A stretch of 64,000 nucleotides of DNA from Episyrphus balteatus (lineage: Eukaryota > Arthropoda > Insecta > Diptera > Syrphidae): the NCBI RefSeq assembly GCF_945859705.1, contig NC_079137.1:69462277-69526276 (forward strand), written 5' to 3'. Shown piece after piece: positions 1 to 15,300 of this stretch. The translations under genes and the position numbers were made by a program. The notes beneath the pieces were generated by a model that saw only the letters and a program-made list of their open reading frames with translations, was not told where the DNA came from and did no database searches. Position 1 is the first letter of the stretch. Every line of letters starts with the position of its first letter.

Positions 1-219
1 TCTAGCATGAAAAATTCGACCCCTTAGCAATGAAGTGGTTGTGAGTGTGTTAGTGTTATTATTGTCATTATGAATGGCAAATGAATGATGATGATGGGCG
101 GAAGCGGAAACGGAATTATTTTTATTATGATTCAGGGCTAAGGTGGTGAATTTGATGCATGCAGTGTATTGCTTATGATCTTTGTCGATGTTGTTTTTGT
201 GGTTTTTGTCATTTTTTAC

Positions 220-339
220 AAACCTATTCGATTCAGGATAGCCGGGATCATCAACAGAACATGAGAAGGTGACACTCTTCTTTTTTACTGCGATGAGGGG
301 GAAATGAGTTAGTGTTGCTGGACCTGGTTCATAATGGAC
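220..339 (-). CDS. Exon: linker and first half of Ig domain 6 (3' border uncertain)
   Basis: The acceptor tttttag precedes 339, 65 bases from the previous exon. It encodes VHYEPGPATLTHFP, LIAVKKKSVTFSC and SVDDPGYPESNRF. The 3' end is ambiguous: a donor gtttgt gives an end at 224 inside an Arg codon, while gtaaaa gives an end at 220 after Phe. The two differ only in how the codon is split, and neither is a strong consensus. The rest of the domain is not between 1 and 219, so it lies outside the window. Confidence 0.85.
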
Positions 340-3300
340 CTAAAAAGAATTGAAATATAATTTAAATTGAAAATGAAAGATTAGTATTTTGAATGGGGTC
401 TTACCATTAACTCTTTATCATCGGAACGAGGCCCCCAACCGGCTGCATTGAAACCTTCACACGAATAGTTGTAAAAGAAACCACGACCAATGCTCTCGAG
501 GAGCAATTTACTTGGATCAATGTGACAAAGATCTTCCTGGGAGGAGAGAAACTTAATCGTTAGATGGAAATTTTATGTTTTTCAAAGGAAAATGTAAGTT
601 TTGAGACTCGTTATTCGATGGTGATGGTGTAGTTTATACTTTGGTGATGATGTGTGTCTAAAATCACTTTGATGATTTAATTATACGGATGCAGTTAGTG
701 TTTTTAATTCTTACCAAAAGCTGTTTGGCATCAAATTTAAGCTACTTTAATCTTAAATACTGCTCTAGTTTCTACTTTTACGTTTCTCAAAAAATACTTT
801 AGAAAATTTTCTGATGTAAGAATTAAAGAATTCTACGTACCGAGGTACATTATTATCTCTTAATTGTATTCTTTTCAGATTGTTTGATTTAACAAGATAG
901 GCTACTTAAGTCATAACATCAATTACGTGGTTAATATCGAATTCAACAAACCAGACGGTGATAAACAAAATTTTTTTTCTCAGAAACGAAATTATTAATG
1001 AAAAGCTGAATTCGAAGAAATTTGTCGACTAGACAATCGACTCGTCCCATTTAAGTTCTCAGAACAGTTAATAACACTGGAATTGAGTGAAAGTGAATTA
1101 TCGCAGTTACATGACGTTGGTTTCATTTGCAGGATTTGAAACTCATAAATTTAAAATTTTATAGAACAGACAAAAATGTCTAAAAACAACAAAAATATTT
1201 GTGGGCATGTAAAATTTAGATTTAAATTTTTTGAGATTTTAAGAGTGATACGAAATTTTCGAAGTTTTCGCATTGACTAATTTTATATACCTAGATAAAT
1301 TGTCATTTTTATGAAACCGACCATGTTTGTTCTCTTCAATCTATCTAAAGCTTAAAGATTTTGCTATGATAAAAGTTCTCAGACAAAAAAAAAAAAACAA
1401 AAAGATTTTCGAAACACTATTCCGTTTGTGTCGTCATTTTCAACACTTGGATTTTTTAATTTTTTATTTTTGGGTAAAATTTAGGTTAAGTTCTAAAATA
1501 GGTATAGCCGTTTTCGATATACACTTCAAATTATTTTTATATAAAAACTCAAAATGGCACTTTTGTGTTAATGGAAAAAGCGGGCTATTATTTTTTTTTT
1601 AAATAGGTAAAGTGTTGTATTTTTGAAATGCAAATCGAAAATTAAGAAATGATATATTTAAAAAAAAATCGTTTAAACTGCAGTTTTGCCCCTCCAGTCA
1701 TTCCTAAAGTACTCTGAAATACTTTTTTTTTCACAAATTTTAGGAACGCTGTTTAGCAGCGGTAAGACAAAAACTGGTTATTATTAAAGAAAAAAAAAAG
1801 TTTTTCAGTCGTTTTATGAAAAATTTATTTTATATGTATCCATGAATGAAGGATTGTTTTGTTACAAGGGAAATAAAATGCACGACTGGGTCGCACGAAC
1901 TTGCTCTTAAATTTTTAAGACTTTTTATATAGAAATTTGGAAAAAAAAAATAAAATTTGTTTTTTTTTTTTAAATAATAAATCTGAAATCAAATTGCCCT
2001 CCAAAACAAGTATGCAGTTTTGATTGATATGCTAAGATGCATTTTTAGAAAAAAAAATTTCAAAATCGTTACAGCCGTTTTTAAAAAAACTAATTTTTTA
2101 TAAATAATTTTTTGGAAAAAAAGTTTTAAAATAAAATTGGTATGCCATTTTGTAGAAATCACTAATCAATATCTAAAAACAAAATTTAAAAAAAATTTAA
2201 TGTCCCGTTTTCGAAAATTTGATTTTTCAAAAACAAATTTTCAAAATTTTTTTAAAAATCCAAAAATTAGTTTTGTGGAAATTTTATTTTTGGTTTATAT
2301 TTAAATTATATAAATGCTTTTTCACAAAAAGTTTCCTTGAAATCGAATGAGCAGTTTCGGAGATAATCGGATTTAAAAAAACGGTTCTATGGCAGGTACC
2401 GTTAATAATGATTTTCAAAAAAAAATTTTTTCATTAGCTTAAAACTAACATTTAAATTTTTTAAACAAAATCGTTGGAGCCGTTTTAGAGATATTTCAAT
2501 TTTACTAAAATCGGTATATGACAAGTACCGTTAATTTTGGTCCAAAAAAATTAATTCCAAAAATCCCTCTGGGGAGTCGCCAAATAACGCTACATACCAA
2601 ATTTGACATTAATCGGTCCATCCGTTTAGGCTGTAGCTCCTTATACAGACAGACAGACAGACGGACTTCCGGGACCCACTTTTTTGGCATTGTCTACCAT
2701 CGTAATGTCATGGAAAAATGTTATCTCAACTTTTTTTTTTTACGAATGCATAACTTGATATATATACCTACCTATATCGCAAGTAAAAAGAGAGCAAAAT
2801 TGCTATTTTGACTACCAGCTATCGCCTTAACCGATTTCACCTCAGTCTTTATATTATTCTTTAAAAATGGGACAGTTACCTAAAAATCTATTTTTCGGTA
2901 GATATTGCTAGTCACTTTCTGCTCCTGTAGTCACATGAAACGATTCTAACCACACTAGAAAACAAATGCTCATTAAAAAATATGTAACTATGTATTATTT
3001 TGAGGGCTAAGAGCTGAAGTGAATCAAGCCACAAAAAGTGAATTCGAAATATAACGAGTTAAAGTAAATACGCTACCATGACAATGACAATTTAAATTGA
3101 GACACTTTTTGACAAAACTAATGACAGATCTTAATAGAGTTAAACCTTGCGCAGGTTTTGGTAAAAGATTTGAATTTTTTTAGTTTATTTTTAACTTGGT
3201 CCGTTACAGCTTTAAGATCAAGATTTTAATTTTATCTTTTTGTTTTACTTCTTTAAAAATATGTAGGTGCCTAGTTATTGCAACACATTGCACAAAATTC

Positions 3301-6300
3301 AACAAAAAAAAGTTTGATCAACATTTTTTCGAACAGCACTGTACAAAAATGTGGTGAAATGTTGATAGCTTTAAATTTCTGGTGTTTTTGATAAATTTTT
3401 GATAAATATCCCGAAAATTGTTAATATCTCTGAAATTTGTTACGATAATTTAAAATTTTTCAAGTTCAGTTACCTAATTCACTAGATTTATTTTACCATT
3501 TTTTTTTTTTTTACCCAACGTTCTACATATATTTTAGATTAATGATATAATAACTACTATAAACTTATTAAAGAATTATTGTGCATCTTTTTTGATGATA
3601 GAATGACTCAACAAAATACGTTGTTCAAATGTTTAAGTACTGAAAAAATCAAAATATATTAAAATTAAAAACAAATCTACATGCAAAATATTTAAATGAT
3701 ACGTCTACAAATTCGAAATTACTTTCTTCTCATTTAAACTTACATTTGTTTCCGTACAATCAGGTAACTCCTTAAGTAGCGATGAATTAGCATACCAGCG
3801 TACTTTTGTTAATTGCGATGGATTCGCATCAACAATATTACAATAAAGTGTAACATTTGATTCGTCACTTTCCTTAACAGGTCCCTCAGGTGTCATTAGA
3901 ACTTCAACAATTGGCACATCTGTAAGCAGGAATATATATTATATAAATTTTAAAAACCATTTTCCAACAACACAAAATTCCATTATTATGCAAAGGTATA
4001 GATTTTCTCTATGAAATGTGTATAATATTTGATGAATAGAAAACAAAAGGACCAAAATTGTGTATATGTGTATTATTTATCAAAGCTATTTTAAACTTAC
4101 ATTGAACATCCAATTCAATTTGTGTTTCGGAAACTCCTTTGCCAGATGTAATGGAATTCGACAAATGACATGAATAATTGCCAATGTCTCTTTTGTCAGT
4201 TGATTTTATGACAAGTGCAACATTTTCGGAATTTCCACCCTCATAACGGTCTGTGTCATTGACATTTACTAAATCTGTATTACGATACCTGGAAAAGAGA
4301 GAAATTATTGTTTGTGTAAATTTAGGTTAGTATCTTGTATGTGTAAGCCAACAAGGATACATCAATTAATATTTATTGAAATTTAAAATTTAATGAATTT
4401 CAAATTTTGGTATCTCTCTCCGGGAACCCTTATTAAAAATTTGAAACTTTAAGAGAAACGTTAAAAAAAAACCTCGAACATCCAATTATACACCAGTGGA
4501 AAAAAAGCAAAGCAAACAAATTAGGAAAATTTAATTTTTACTAAAATTCATAATTTTTCGGAAAATTTCTTCGTTACCCGATTCTACCTTATGTTTTAAC
4601 AGTTTTTTGAAAATTAAAAACCTGAGAAAAACATAAGTCAACATAAGTCCGAAAATCTAGTAAAAAATACATCAATTGAAAAAAATTTAAAGGATACAAA
4701 AATTAAAGAAAATTCCTTATTTTTAGGAAAATTCCTAATTTTTAAGAAAATTTCTAATTTTAATTAGGTAGGTATATAAACTTTTTAATTTTGAGGAAAA
4801 TTTCAAATCTTTAGGAAAGTTCCTAATTTTTAGGAAAAATCCCAATTTTTAGTATAATTCCTAGTTTTTATAAGAATTCCTGATTTTAAGAAAACTTTTT
4901 TTTAGAAAAAATCCTTATTTTAAGGGAAATTCCCAATTCTTAGAAAAATTCTTAATTTTAAGGAAAGTTCCAAATTTTTGGAAAAACTCCTAAATTAAAG
5001 GATAATTGAAAATTTCATAATTTTAATGAAATTCCTAATTTGTAGAACAATTCCTGCTAATTTTAAGGGAAATTTTGAATTTTTAGGAGAATTTTAAATT
5101 TTTATGAACATTCCTAATTTTAATGCAAATTTCTTACAAGAAAAATTCCTAATTTTAATGCAAATTTCTTACAAGAATTCTTAACTTTTGGGGGGAAAAT
5201 TCATAATTTCTATGAAAACTCCTAATTTTTCGGAAAATTTATAATTTTTAAGAATGTTTCTAACAGCTATCTCTATTAAAAATGCTCGTTTTAGAGTGTT
5301 TGAAAATTTTTCTTCCCAAAGAAAAAAATTCCTAATTCAAGAAAGTTTCTAATTTTTAGGAAAATTCCTAATTTTTGGGATTTTCTTAAGTTCATGTGGC
5401 CTCAAGTAAAATTCCTTATTTTTAGGACGACAATATTCCGATTTTATAAAATTTCTAATTTTTAGAAAAATTCCTAATTTTTAGGACAGTTCCTAATTTT
5501 TAGGAAAACTCCTAATTTTATTGCAAATTCATTTGAAGAATTCTTAACTTTTAGGAAAACTCTTTATTTTTAGAAAAATTTCTAGTTTCTATGAAAACTC
5601 ATAATTTTTAGGAAATTCCTTCTTTTTAAGAATTTTTCCAACAGCTGTAGGAAATTTTATTAAAAATGGTCGTATTGGACTGTTTCAAAATTTTTCCTTC
5701 CCATCGATCTAACCTCCTTAACTTCACAGTCCCTTTTTTTAAAAGATAAATTAATTTACGATTTTTTCGGAAAGTTCCTAATTTTTAGAAAAATTCCTCA
5801 TTTTTAGGAAAATTCCTAAATAATTTTTTGAATTTTTTCTTTTTTATAAAAATAGTCCGTATTGGAGTGTTTTCAAAATTTTTCCTTCTCATCAATCTAA
5901 CCTCCTTTACTTCAGAACCCAATTTTAAGAAAAATTCTTAATTTATAAGAAAATAATTAAATTTATGGAAAATTCTTATTTTTTTTTAAGATTCTTATTT
6001 TGTAAGGCAATTTTTCCTAAATTTTATTAAAATTAATTATTTTTAAAAAATTACCTAAGTCTTAGGAATTTTTCAAACAACTATATTTTTGTTAAAAATG
6101 TTCGTAATGAAGTGTTTTCAAAATCGATCGATCAGATTGATCTTTTCTCCTTTACTTCAGAACGGCAGAATTTTTAGGAAAATCTCTGCTATTAACGAAA
6201 ATTTTTATTTATTGGAAAATTCTTAATTTTTAAAAAATTAATAATTTAGGAAATTTCATAGTTTTTAGAAAAATTTCTAAACTTTAAAAAGATTTCTAAA

Positions 6301-9300
6301 TTTTAGAAAAATTTCAAATTTTCCTAATTTTTTGAAAATATCTAATTCAAAGGAAACTTCCTAATCTATAGGAAAATTCCAAATTTTTAGGTACCTAAAT
6401 TCATAATTTTTATGAGATTTCCAAATTTGTAGGTATTTTTCGAACAGTTGTATCTTTGTTAAAAAATGGTTATATTGGAGTTTTTCCATTTTTCATTCTC
6501 ATCAATCCAACCTCCTTTACTTCAAAGCTCTTTGACAATGAAAAAAGGATATTTCAAAAAAAAAAGTTTCATATTTTGTAATCCTGTAGTGATTCTTATT
6601 TTAATTAGTCTACAAGAGTACTAATTTGTCGAAGCCAAGAACATTTTCCACAGAAATATTTGCATACCTCTCATGAAAAATACCAATCCGCATCCGCTAT
6701 AATAATTTTGTACTCTCTCTAGGATAATCTCACTCGTCCTGTTGCAAGAACCAACCAGAGAAAAAAAAAGAAAAATTCCCATCCCTTCATCCTAGCGCGT
6801 GTTGATGCAGCTAAAAATGCTTGAAAACATTCCGTAACGCGCATACCGCTTGTATACCGCGAATGAATTTTAATTACTTTTTACCCCGCTCCCCCTCCTC
6901 CTCCACGGTCTCTTGATGTAATGGATATTCATTTTTATTTATCTTCTCTACTTTTTGTTGTTGTTATTTTTATTGTAAGCTGTCATCCTGGAAAAGGATT
7001 CCTGTCCTGCCAAAACACTCACCAGGTGTAATAACCTTGTATAGACAAAGAGTGGTAGGTATGTCGAAGCCAAGCAGCAATGTCATCCTTCGTCTATTAT
7101 AATCATATCTCAGCAGGACCTGAATTGTTGTGTCCTGGCTCGACATGATGCGCGGATGACCAAACCACTATTATACAGGTTGTATGGCTCTGGTTGCCAT
7201 TAATTTCCAGGATCGTTAATTTAATGCGAAAGCGAAGTCGCATAAATCTGCCCTGAACAAGAATAATTAATTTTAATTACCAAGTATATGGGCGGTGGTA
7301 GGTAGATGGCGTTGGTGTCCTGGTTTTTTTTTTTTTTGGAGAAGAAAGGTGCGAAACCAATCTTCATTGGGTTCTACATCAGGGAACGAACAGAAAAACA
7401 AAAAAAAAAGAACGAATAAATAACCAAGCGAGGTGATAAAACTCACTGTGTGACCAAAGTAGCAACCCAGTTTTCATGGTGTTGTCCTTTTCATCCATGT
7501 CAAGTCGGTGGTCATTTATTTTTTTTTTTTCATGTTGGTAATATTGTGTTCCAACGAAAATTTACAGGACACAAACTTTTCATGATATCTCTACACAAGA
7601 GAGGAGCATGCTCCTCGTCGGTTGTATCCTGGATGGGCTTTATTTTATAATACAAAACAAAGCCCTCGCTCGGTGTCGTCTATCTGGTACAATGTCCATC
7701 ATATCGTTCCTGATAGATTACCAATTTATGTGAAACCGATGAAGGATATGATGGCAAGTACGTGATTTTTTTTCTTTTCTCATTTTTTTGTAGTTATTTC
7801 TGTCACACTTTCCAGGATACAAAAAGCCACTAATTTATACGTTTTTATAAATTTTCATAATGAGAATAGGTTGGCCACGCGGATGTGTGTGTGGGGGAGG
7901 GTTGGTGAGGGTGTTAGTGAGAAAAAAATCATACCAAGTTGACCACAATACGTGATTGACTGTGCATAATTATTATGATCCTGGGATGCGGAACAATATG
8001 TTGTGTAGGAGTCAGTATAAGCGGATGTTGTATATGTGTGTGTGGTTTAAGAGGTTTTAAATGGCAGGTTGTGACATAAAGTATTATGTAAAGTAGGGCA
8101 GTCACGTTTATACATACATGAAAAAACTCTACTTCTACCTCATTCTTATAACGAGACTTATCTGGCATAATTAAGTACCTACTTTTTTTTATTTTAACAA
8201 TTTTTAACATTAAATCAAAATATGGGAGGTTCCATGTGACGTAGCGCGCATAGAGCTTCGTTGATTAAATTTGTAACAACTACCGTTGAATTTATAATTC
8301 AATTTTCGTTTTCAATTTGTTTTTTTATTTTTTCAATTTTTGTTTTTCGTTATTAACGATGAAAAAAGCCGATATGACCAGTATAACGTTGTTGTTGTTA
8401 TTGCTCTATAAAGCCGTTGAATATTAATATAATTTTTTACCGAGTTAATTGATTGACAAGCATGTTTGACAAGGCCCTGTTGATAGAATTTTTATGATTG
8501 TCATTAGCATAGGCATTTTGTCACAAAGATTTTAATTGCTTGTTATTGTGATAAGGATGGAAAAATGTATGGTTCCACAATAAAATTCAATGTGGTAAGG
8601 ACTTTCCACGGAAATTTTGACGTCAACACTTAGCTGACAAAGCTATAGCTATGTTAATGCGTAAGAAAGTGTTTTCTGTCTCAAAAATTTCAAGAATAAG
8701 GTCTAAGAGCTTTAGTAAAAATGATCAATTTGTCATCGGAAGCAAAAATAAAATAAAACATTGAATTAAAGGGTGTTTTTTTTTTTTAATGAAGGAAACA
8801 CTGGTATTATTATTGATAAAATTTAATTTAAAAAGTGATACTTGATTGAAAAATAGAAATAACAATATTGTAGCATTTTTGCAAGTTTTTTTTTATTTAT
8901 AATGAATTTCATCATTTCTTTGAAAAAAAAAAAACACCCTTTAACTTAAGCTAATTTTGTAGAATCTCTAGGTTCTTAGTACTAATAACTTATAAACTTC
9001 TTTCACCGAATTTTAAAAATTAATATAATAATATTTATGTCACCTCTTATAAGACCTTTGTCAAGCATAACTCAACCTCGCAAAAAGACACCCTTTCAGT
9101 AAAATTATTTTTTAGAACTTTATGTTTTTTTTTTTCCTTTATTTATTAATCCATCTCGAATTTCATCATTTAATCATTTTTTCCACATGGGTTTCGGTTA
9201 CCTGTTTGCAGTGAAAAAAATAAGTCTAAATGGATGAAACACTTATTTTGCCATATACCTTCCATTTTTGGACTTTTTTCGAAAACAGCTCATACAGTTT

Positions 9301-12300
9301 TGATATCGATATTCAATATTAGACAAAGTCAATCTTTGAATAAAAAATTCGCTTTCCAAGATCTTTACTCACTTCAGTTTTTTTTTCTTTACCTCTGACA
9401 ATTTCCCAAGTAATTTTAATGAATGCAAAATCATTAATATTGCCTAAATAAAAATTTTTAAGAGTAAAAAAATAAATTGTCGGATTTTCAAATTTTCAAA
9501 AAACAGCACGAAATTTTTTAAAAGCTTTAAAAATACTGGTTGGCAACGAAATTAGAGTTTAAACCACACTTTTCTAAAGTATTTTTTTGTTGGAGTTCGA
9601 ATCCAAAGATAAAATTTCAATCACACACCATATTTTCGAAATTTGTAATCTCACATAAACAGGTCGAAAACTTGGTTTTTGACGTCGAATTTCATAACCG
9701 TAAATTTTTCGTTTGCAAAACTTCTTATGGAATCTTAAAAAGCTCCTCAATTTTACCGTATTAAATACATTTATCTAGCTATTATTTTTGCAAAATGAAT
9801 TTTTTCTCAAAGATATTATCTATAAATCAAAATTTATGATATTTCAAAATCTTAGCTAATTGAAACCAATTCCATTTAGTGATTTCAGATTTGGATTAAA
9901 ATAACATAATTACGAAAGTGGCTCCCCAGATTTTTTTTTTTGCAAAAAAGGTCAAACAGTTCAAATTCTGGTTTTTTTTAGGAAAAAATTGAAAACTTTT
10001 CAGGGAATTTTTCTAGTATTTTTCCGAAAAGGAAACTAATCCTGAAAAAATTGGAAAAAATGCCAGAAAAAAATCTGACCTTTTTCAGATCAGAAGTTTT
10101 TAAATTAAGCAAAAATATATAATTTTTCTTGCCTAAATTCCATTTTATTTTATGACTTTTTTTCTTTACCTGTCTGTCATAATTCCCAACATTTCTGTTT
10201 TATTTTTCAAAATATTTTTTTGGAATTTTTCCCAATTTTTAGTAGGTATTATCAAATTTCTGGTTTTTTTTTCAAAATCAAAAATAATAATTTCCAGAAG
10301 CCCGAAAAAATATAATGCTTTGGGTCAAATTAAAAAGAGAATTGAAATTTAGTTTTTGAGGCTTATAGTCAGCCAATTTACTGACAGCCACTTTAACCGA
10401 ACCTAAGCAACCATACTATCATTCGTTTCCAGATTGAATCCTTATTTGACTAGACTAGAATTTAGGATATATTTTAAAATATTCTTTTCAACTTAAAACG
10501 AAAGTCAAACACTACATTATTAGGTATCTACTTAAACTCGACTTAAAATCTTTTTTTATGGATTATCTTTTTCTGGTAAAGATTGTAGGTACCTACTTTT
10601 TTCTTATTCGTTAGAAAATTGAAACTTTACCGGAAATCAAAACTCAATTCCTTTTTTCTGATGAAAAAGTGAGTTATATTTTTTGTAGATGCAAATGCAA
10701 ATACAAGTAATATTTATTGTTCTTTCTCGGTCAAAACAAATTACTTTCTTAATATTATTCATTTTACCATATTTGAAAATGTAAAATTTATCTTCTATAT
10801 TTTCTGAAGAAAAACACAATTAAATCAAAAATCTCTCTACAATCTGTAAATTAATTCTAACAAACTCTCTTAAATTTCGTTCAACATACATAAACCAATG
10901 TGTTAGCATAAATTTCAGGTAGGCAGCACTGCATCATTTTTATTTATTATTTATTTATCTCCCAAAATCAATCAATTTTAACCACAATATTTCCATTAAA
11001 TTTTCGGTTTTCTGAATAAATACATTTTTTTTTTTTTTTTTTTTTGAAAAGTCTAACAAAATTTCTCCGAAAAATATCCCAACATTTTCATTTTATTCTT
11101 CTTTGATTTTTGGTTATATATTTTATAATGCAATGAATCTTCTATTTTGTAGATGGTAGGAAAACCAAAAACTTGAAGTGCTGTACAAACTAAATGTCAA
11201 AACCCATAAAAGTCATTTAAAGTTTTCAAGCCCAGGACAGAGAGATATGGTATTCTGGCCATGGCCAACAAAAATCCCACAACAATATTTTCTAATCCGG
11301 TAATGGTATATAGATGGTCTTCATCATTTTCATTGTGTTGCAACAAAATGTTGGAGTTGATTTTTCATTTTATACAAAATTTAGGAATATAGATGAATTT
11401 ATACATCACACAAATTCATACGTGAGTATGTTGTCCATATAAAACCTTTTATAAAATCTAAAACAAACCCCAAACTCTACACTCAAAAGAGGGTGCATTT
11501 GAATGTTGTTTCATAACAAATGTTATTTCCTGGCTTGGTTATAACCATCAAACCACAAAATGACACATTCAATGTTATCCTTTGGTAGTTTTTTATTTTT
11601 TTTTTTATTTTTATTTTTATCAAGTCAGACATGAACGTAAGCCTTGTTTTTATCTATAACTTCTCGTTTTGAATACAAATACAAAAAACATACATAAATA
11701 GAATGAAGAAATGGAAAGGTACGAAAAACGAAATTAATTGAAATTCAAAATCCAATTTACACAGCAACAAATAACACAAACGACGAGTTAGGGGATGAAT
11801 ATATACTCCCCACAAAATTGAAGCTTTTAAAATAGTAGGAGGTGATGAGAGATGAAATCTACCCTCACAATTTTGTAAATGTCCGAATGCTCTAGGCTCT
11901 AACATCATGCTTATACCATTGATGTTATTTGTTGTTTTGCAATTTAAGGAAAAAGACATTGGGAATTGCAATTCTATTACAATATTTGAAAGGGAATCTC
12001 ACATAACAATTTAATTAAGGTGAATTTTACCAATGGGGTTTGATTGAAATTATTTTTTTTCTAATTTTAAACAGAGATTTTGTGATCAAAGCGCTCATTT
12101 TGTAGATTATACCAGTTTTATACCAATCAGTTATGTATTTTTAGTAGGTATCTACTCAAATGTATGTAATGTTGTCTGTGTTCAACGAGCAAACATTAAT
12201 ATAAATAAATAATATATACTTTTTTAAAAGCTTTTAGTTTATTCCACAAGTATCTTAACTGGTATAAAAATTAAAATTTCAAAAATTAACATTTTGAATT

Positions 12301-15300
12301 TATTAACTTGCTTATTTCTTACAGTATTGTACTGAAACGCATTCCTCGTAAGAATTAGACCAGTTTATACCAAAAAAAAAAAAAAAATAAAGCTGTTCTT
12401 TTCTTTATACCTATTAAAACAGATGGTTTCGCCTAATAAGTCGATATATTTGAATAGGATTTACTTTATGTACCAAAGTTGTGTATATATCCACTTTATA
12501 GAATAAGGAATATAACTGGTATAAAAAATTTAATATCGAAGCTAAACAATTTTTCCCTATCTGATTGTTTATTATAACAATTTAATAATAAGAGTTTGAG
12601 TAATTTAAGTCCTCTGTTACAATAAATATAATTTATACCAATTAGAAATTAATTTAATAAAAAGAAATAATGTATTATTTGTGATGCAAAGCAGATGGTA
12701 TCTCTATGAATTTGAATTTTTTTTTTTAATTTTACCTACTCCCTGTTTCATTTTTATTTGTACAAGAATCTGAATGGTATAAAAAAAATAAAACATAAAA
12801 AAAATCCCTATTTAACTTTCTTCTTGCTAATTTGCATGTGTTAACATTGAAAAAGGAGAAATCTTATGATTATAATAAAGATCTCAAAGTAAAATATATT
12901 ATCTGATAGCATAAGACCAGTTTATACCAATAATTATAACTTATTTAAATAAAACAGTCAGTTTTATTTGGTGTTCAAATTTTTGGTTTTCTTGTTTCTT
13001 TTAGGTGAAAATGTGTGTAGTCAGTAAGTTAATCTAACTGGTATAAAAAGAAAGTTCAAGAAATAATACACTTTTTTTAGAGTGCTAAAAGTGATTTTTT
13101 TTTCTCTCTCAGTTACCTACGAAAATGAATAGTTTATAGTTTCTTTATTAAATACATTCATTGTGCCAATTATACCAATAAGTTATGTAACATATAGAAA
13201 GCGAATCTTTTAAGTTGAGAAAATTCTGGTTTAGTTTTGCGTGCAGAAATAAATATTATATATAATAAAATCTCTTTATACCGTTTCGCAAACTACCAAT
13301 CTACGAAGTATAGCAATTGCAGTAATTAATGTGTTTATTTAATATGTATAAATAACTGGTATAAACAGAAAAAAAGTATTTGATGATTGGTATGAAGGGA
13401 AAAAATACACTAAACGCATGTATTACTATTAAATATTTTTAAATTTTATAAAAAAAGCACATTAAGGTATAAACAAAATTTATACCTGACTGGTATAAAA
13501 AATAATATCCCGGAAACCGTAATTTTCGAGGATCTACTTATATAATATTAAGGTATAATATTAAGGTTAAAATAGTTATTTAAACACAACGAAATGCTTT
13601 AGTCTAGTAATCTATTGATTGGTATAAAATGTTTAAGTGCGTTTTTTTTTAGTCAGAATCATATGTTTCGAAAAATGGTTGTGAAAAAGTATAAAGAAAA
13701 CTCATTTGGTATAACTCATTTGGCCATGAAAAGTTTTAAGAAAGCAACTCACGAAATGCGTTAAAAAAAAAAACAATCTTTTTGAAAAAGTGAAATTCAC
13801 CTTACTCTACAGAGCCCTTCCATCACTAAACAAGCCCCTGTCTACACAAAAAATCTCCCCAAAAAAAAAAACCATCCATGATCTAATTCACTTTAGAAAA
13901 TTCTCCGAATGATTCATTTGCATGTCCTTGTTTGGTCCTTTTTGAGAGCTATATGTGCAGCACGTTTAGAGAAAGCATTCAATTTCTATCCTATATATAT
14001 AGGTATTTTATACTCGTATTCACAACACCCGTTATTCGATATTTTTTTTTGATTAGTATCTGGTTGCACAATTGATATGATCCGCGTCACTGAATGATGC
14101 CATTTTGTGATGCTGAATGTTGCTTACTTTAGGCAAAAAACAGCCTTGCAATGATGGTGATGGTGGTAGCAGCAGTAGCAGCAAAATGATGGGCACAGTG
14201 GCGTATGTTGCGAGGGGAATTATTATTGTGATGTGATTTTGTTGTGTGTTCGATGATGTGAATGATGATGTGGAAAATTATAATCATGGATGATGTTGAT
14301 GATGATTTTGAGTACGAATTTTGGGGGAGATGATGGAAAATGATTCGTTCGTTTACTTCTGTTTCTATATTTTAGAGAGAAGGGTGCTGAAATATATTGT
14401 TTGAATTTTTTTACGGGTAGATTTTGTGTCCAATATAACAGTAGTTTACGGTAGATATAACATATAAAAGGGATTTTGTGGAATGGAGAGTGTAAGATAA
14501 TTGTTAAAAGCTGGAGGGGGGGAGACTGCGAACAGTACACAGATTTCTACCCCCACAAAATTTCACTTTGTAATTATTTTGCATGAGTAGATTTCGATTT
14601 GTAGTTTTGGGAAAGCGATCAAATAGAAATTATTTGCTAATCGAGCTTTGACTATAGTCTCGGATTGTGAAATGATGATGATGATTATGATGATTGAATT
14701 TTCTTAATACCCGTCAATTACTACAAATATCTTTGTGTGGACAGAAGCTCATCTATATAAATATAAATGGTTATTTAGATTAGAGTAAGGGGGATTTTTG
14801 GGGGAAATTGCGATGTGGTTTGATTATTTTAACATGGAAATGGAAAGTTTAATGATTTTGAAAATCGTAAAGTTTGAGTTGCCTGTCAAAATAGCGAACA
14901 GATTCAATTTCCTTTTATTTAAAATTACTCCTCGAAAAACAAATCCGAATTAAAAACATATTTGACGTTTAGTTACGCTATCAAAAAAATCCTTTTTGAT
15001 TACAAAAAATGCACCATAACATCCAAGACAAATAAACCTATAGAAAAGTATATTATTTCTTGAACTTTCATCTTTATACCAGTCAGGTTAACTTATTGCC
15101 TACAAGCATTTTCACCTAATAAACACAGGGAAAGCATCAATTTGAACCCAAAATAAAGTTGACTGTTTTATTTAAATAAGTTTTAATTGGTATAAACTGG
15201 TCTAATGCGAAAATAAAATATATTTTACTATGAGATCTTTATGATACTTATCAGATTTCTCATTTTACAATGTTTACATATGCAAATTAGCAAGAAGAAG

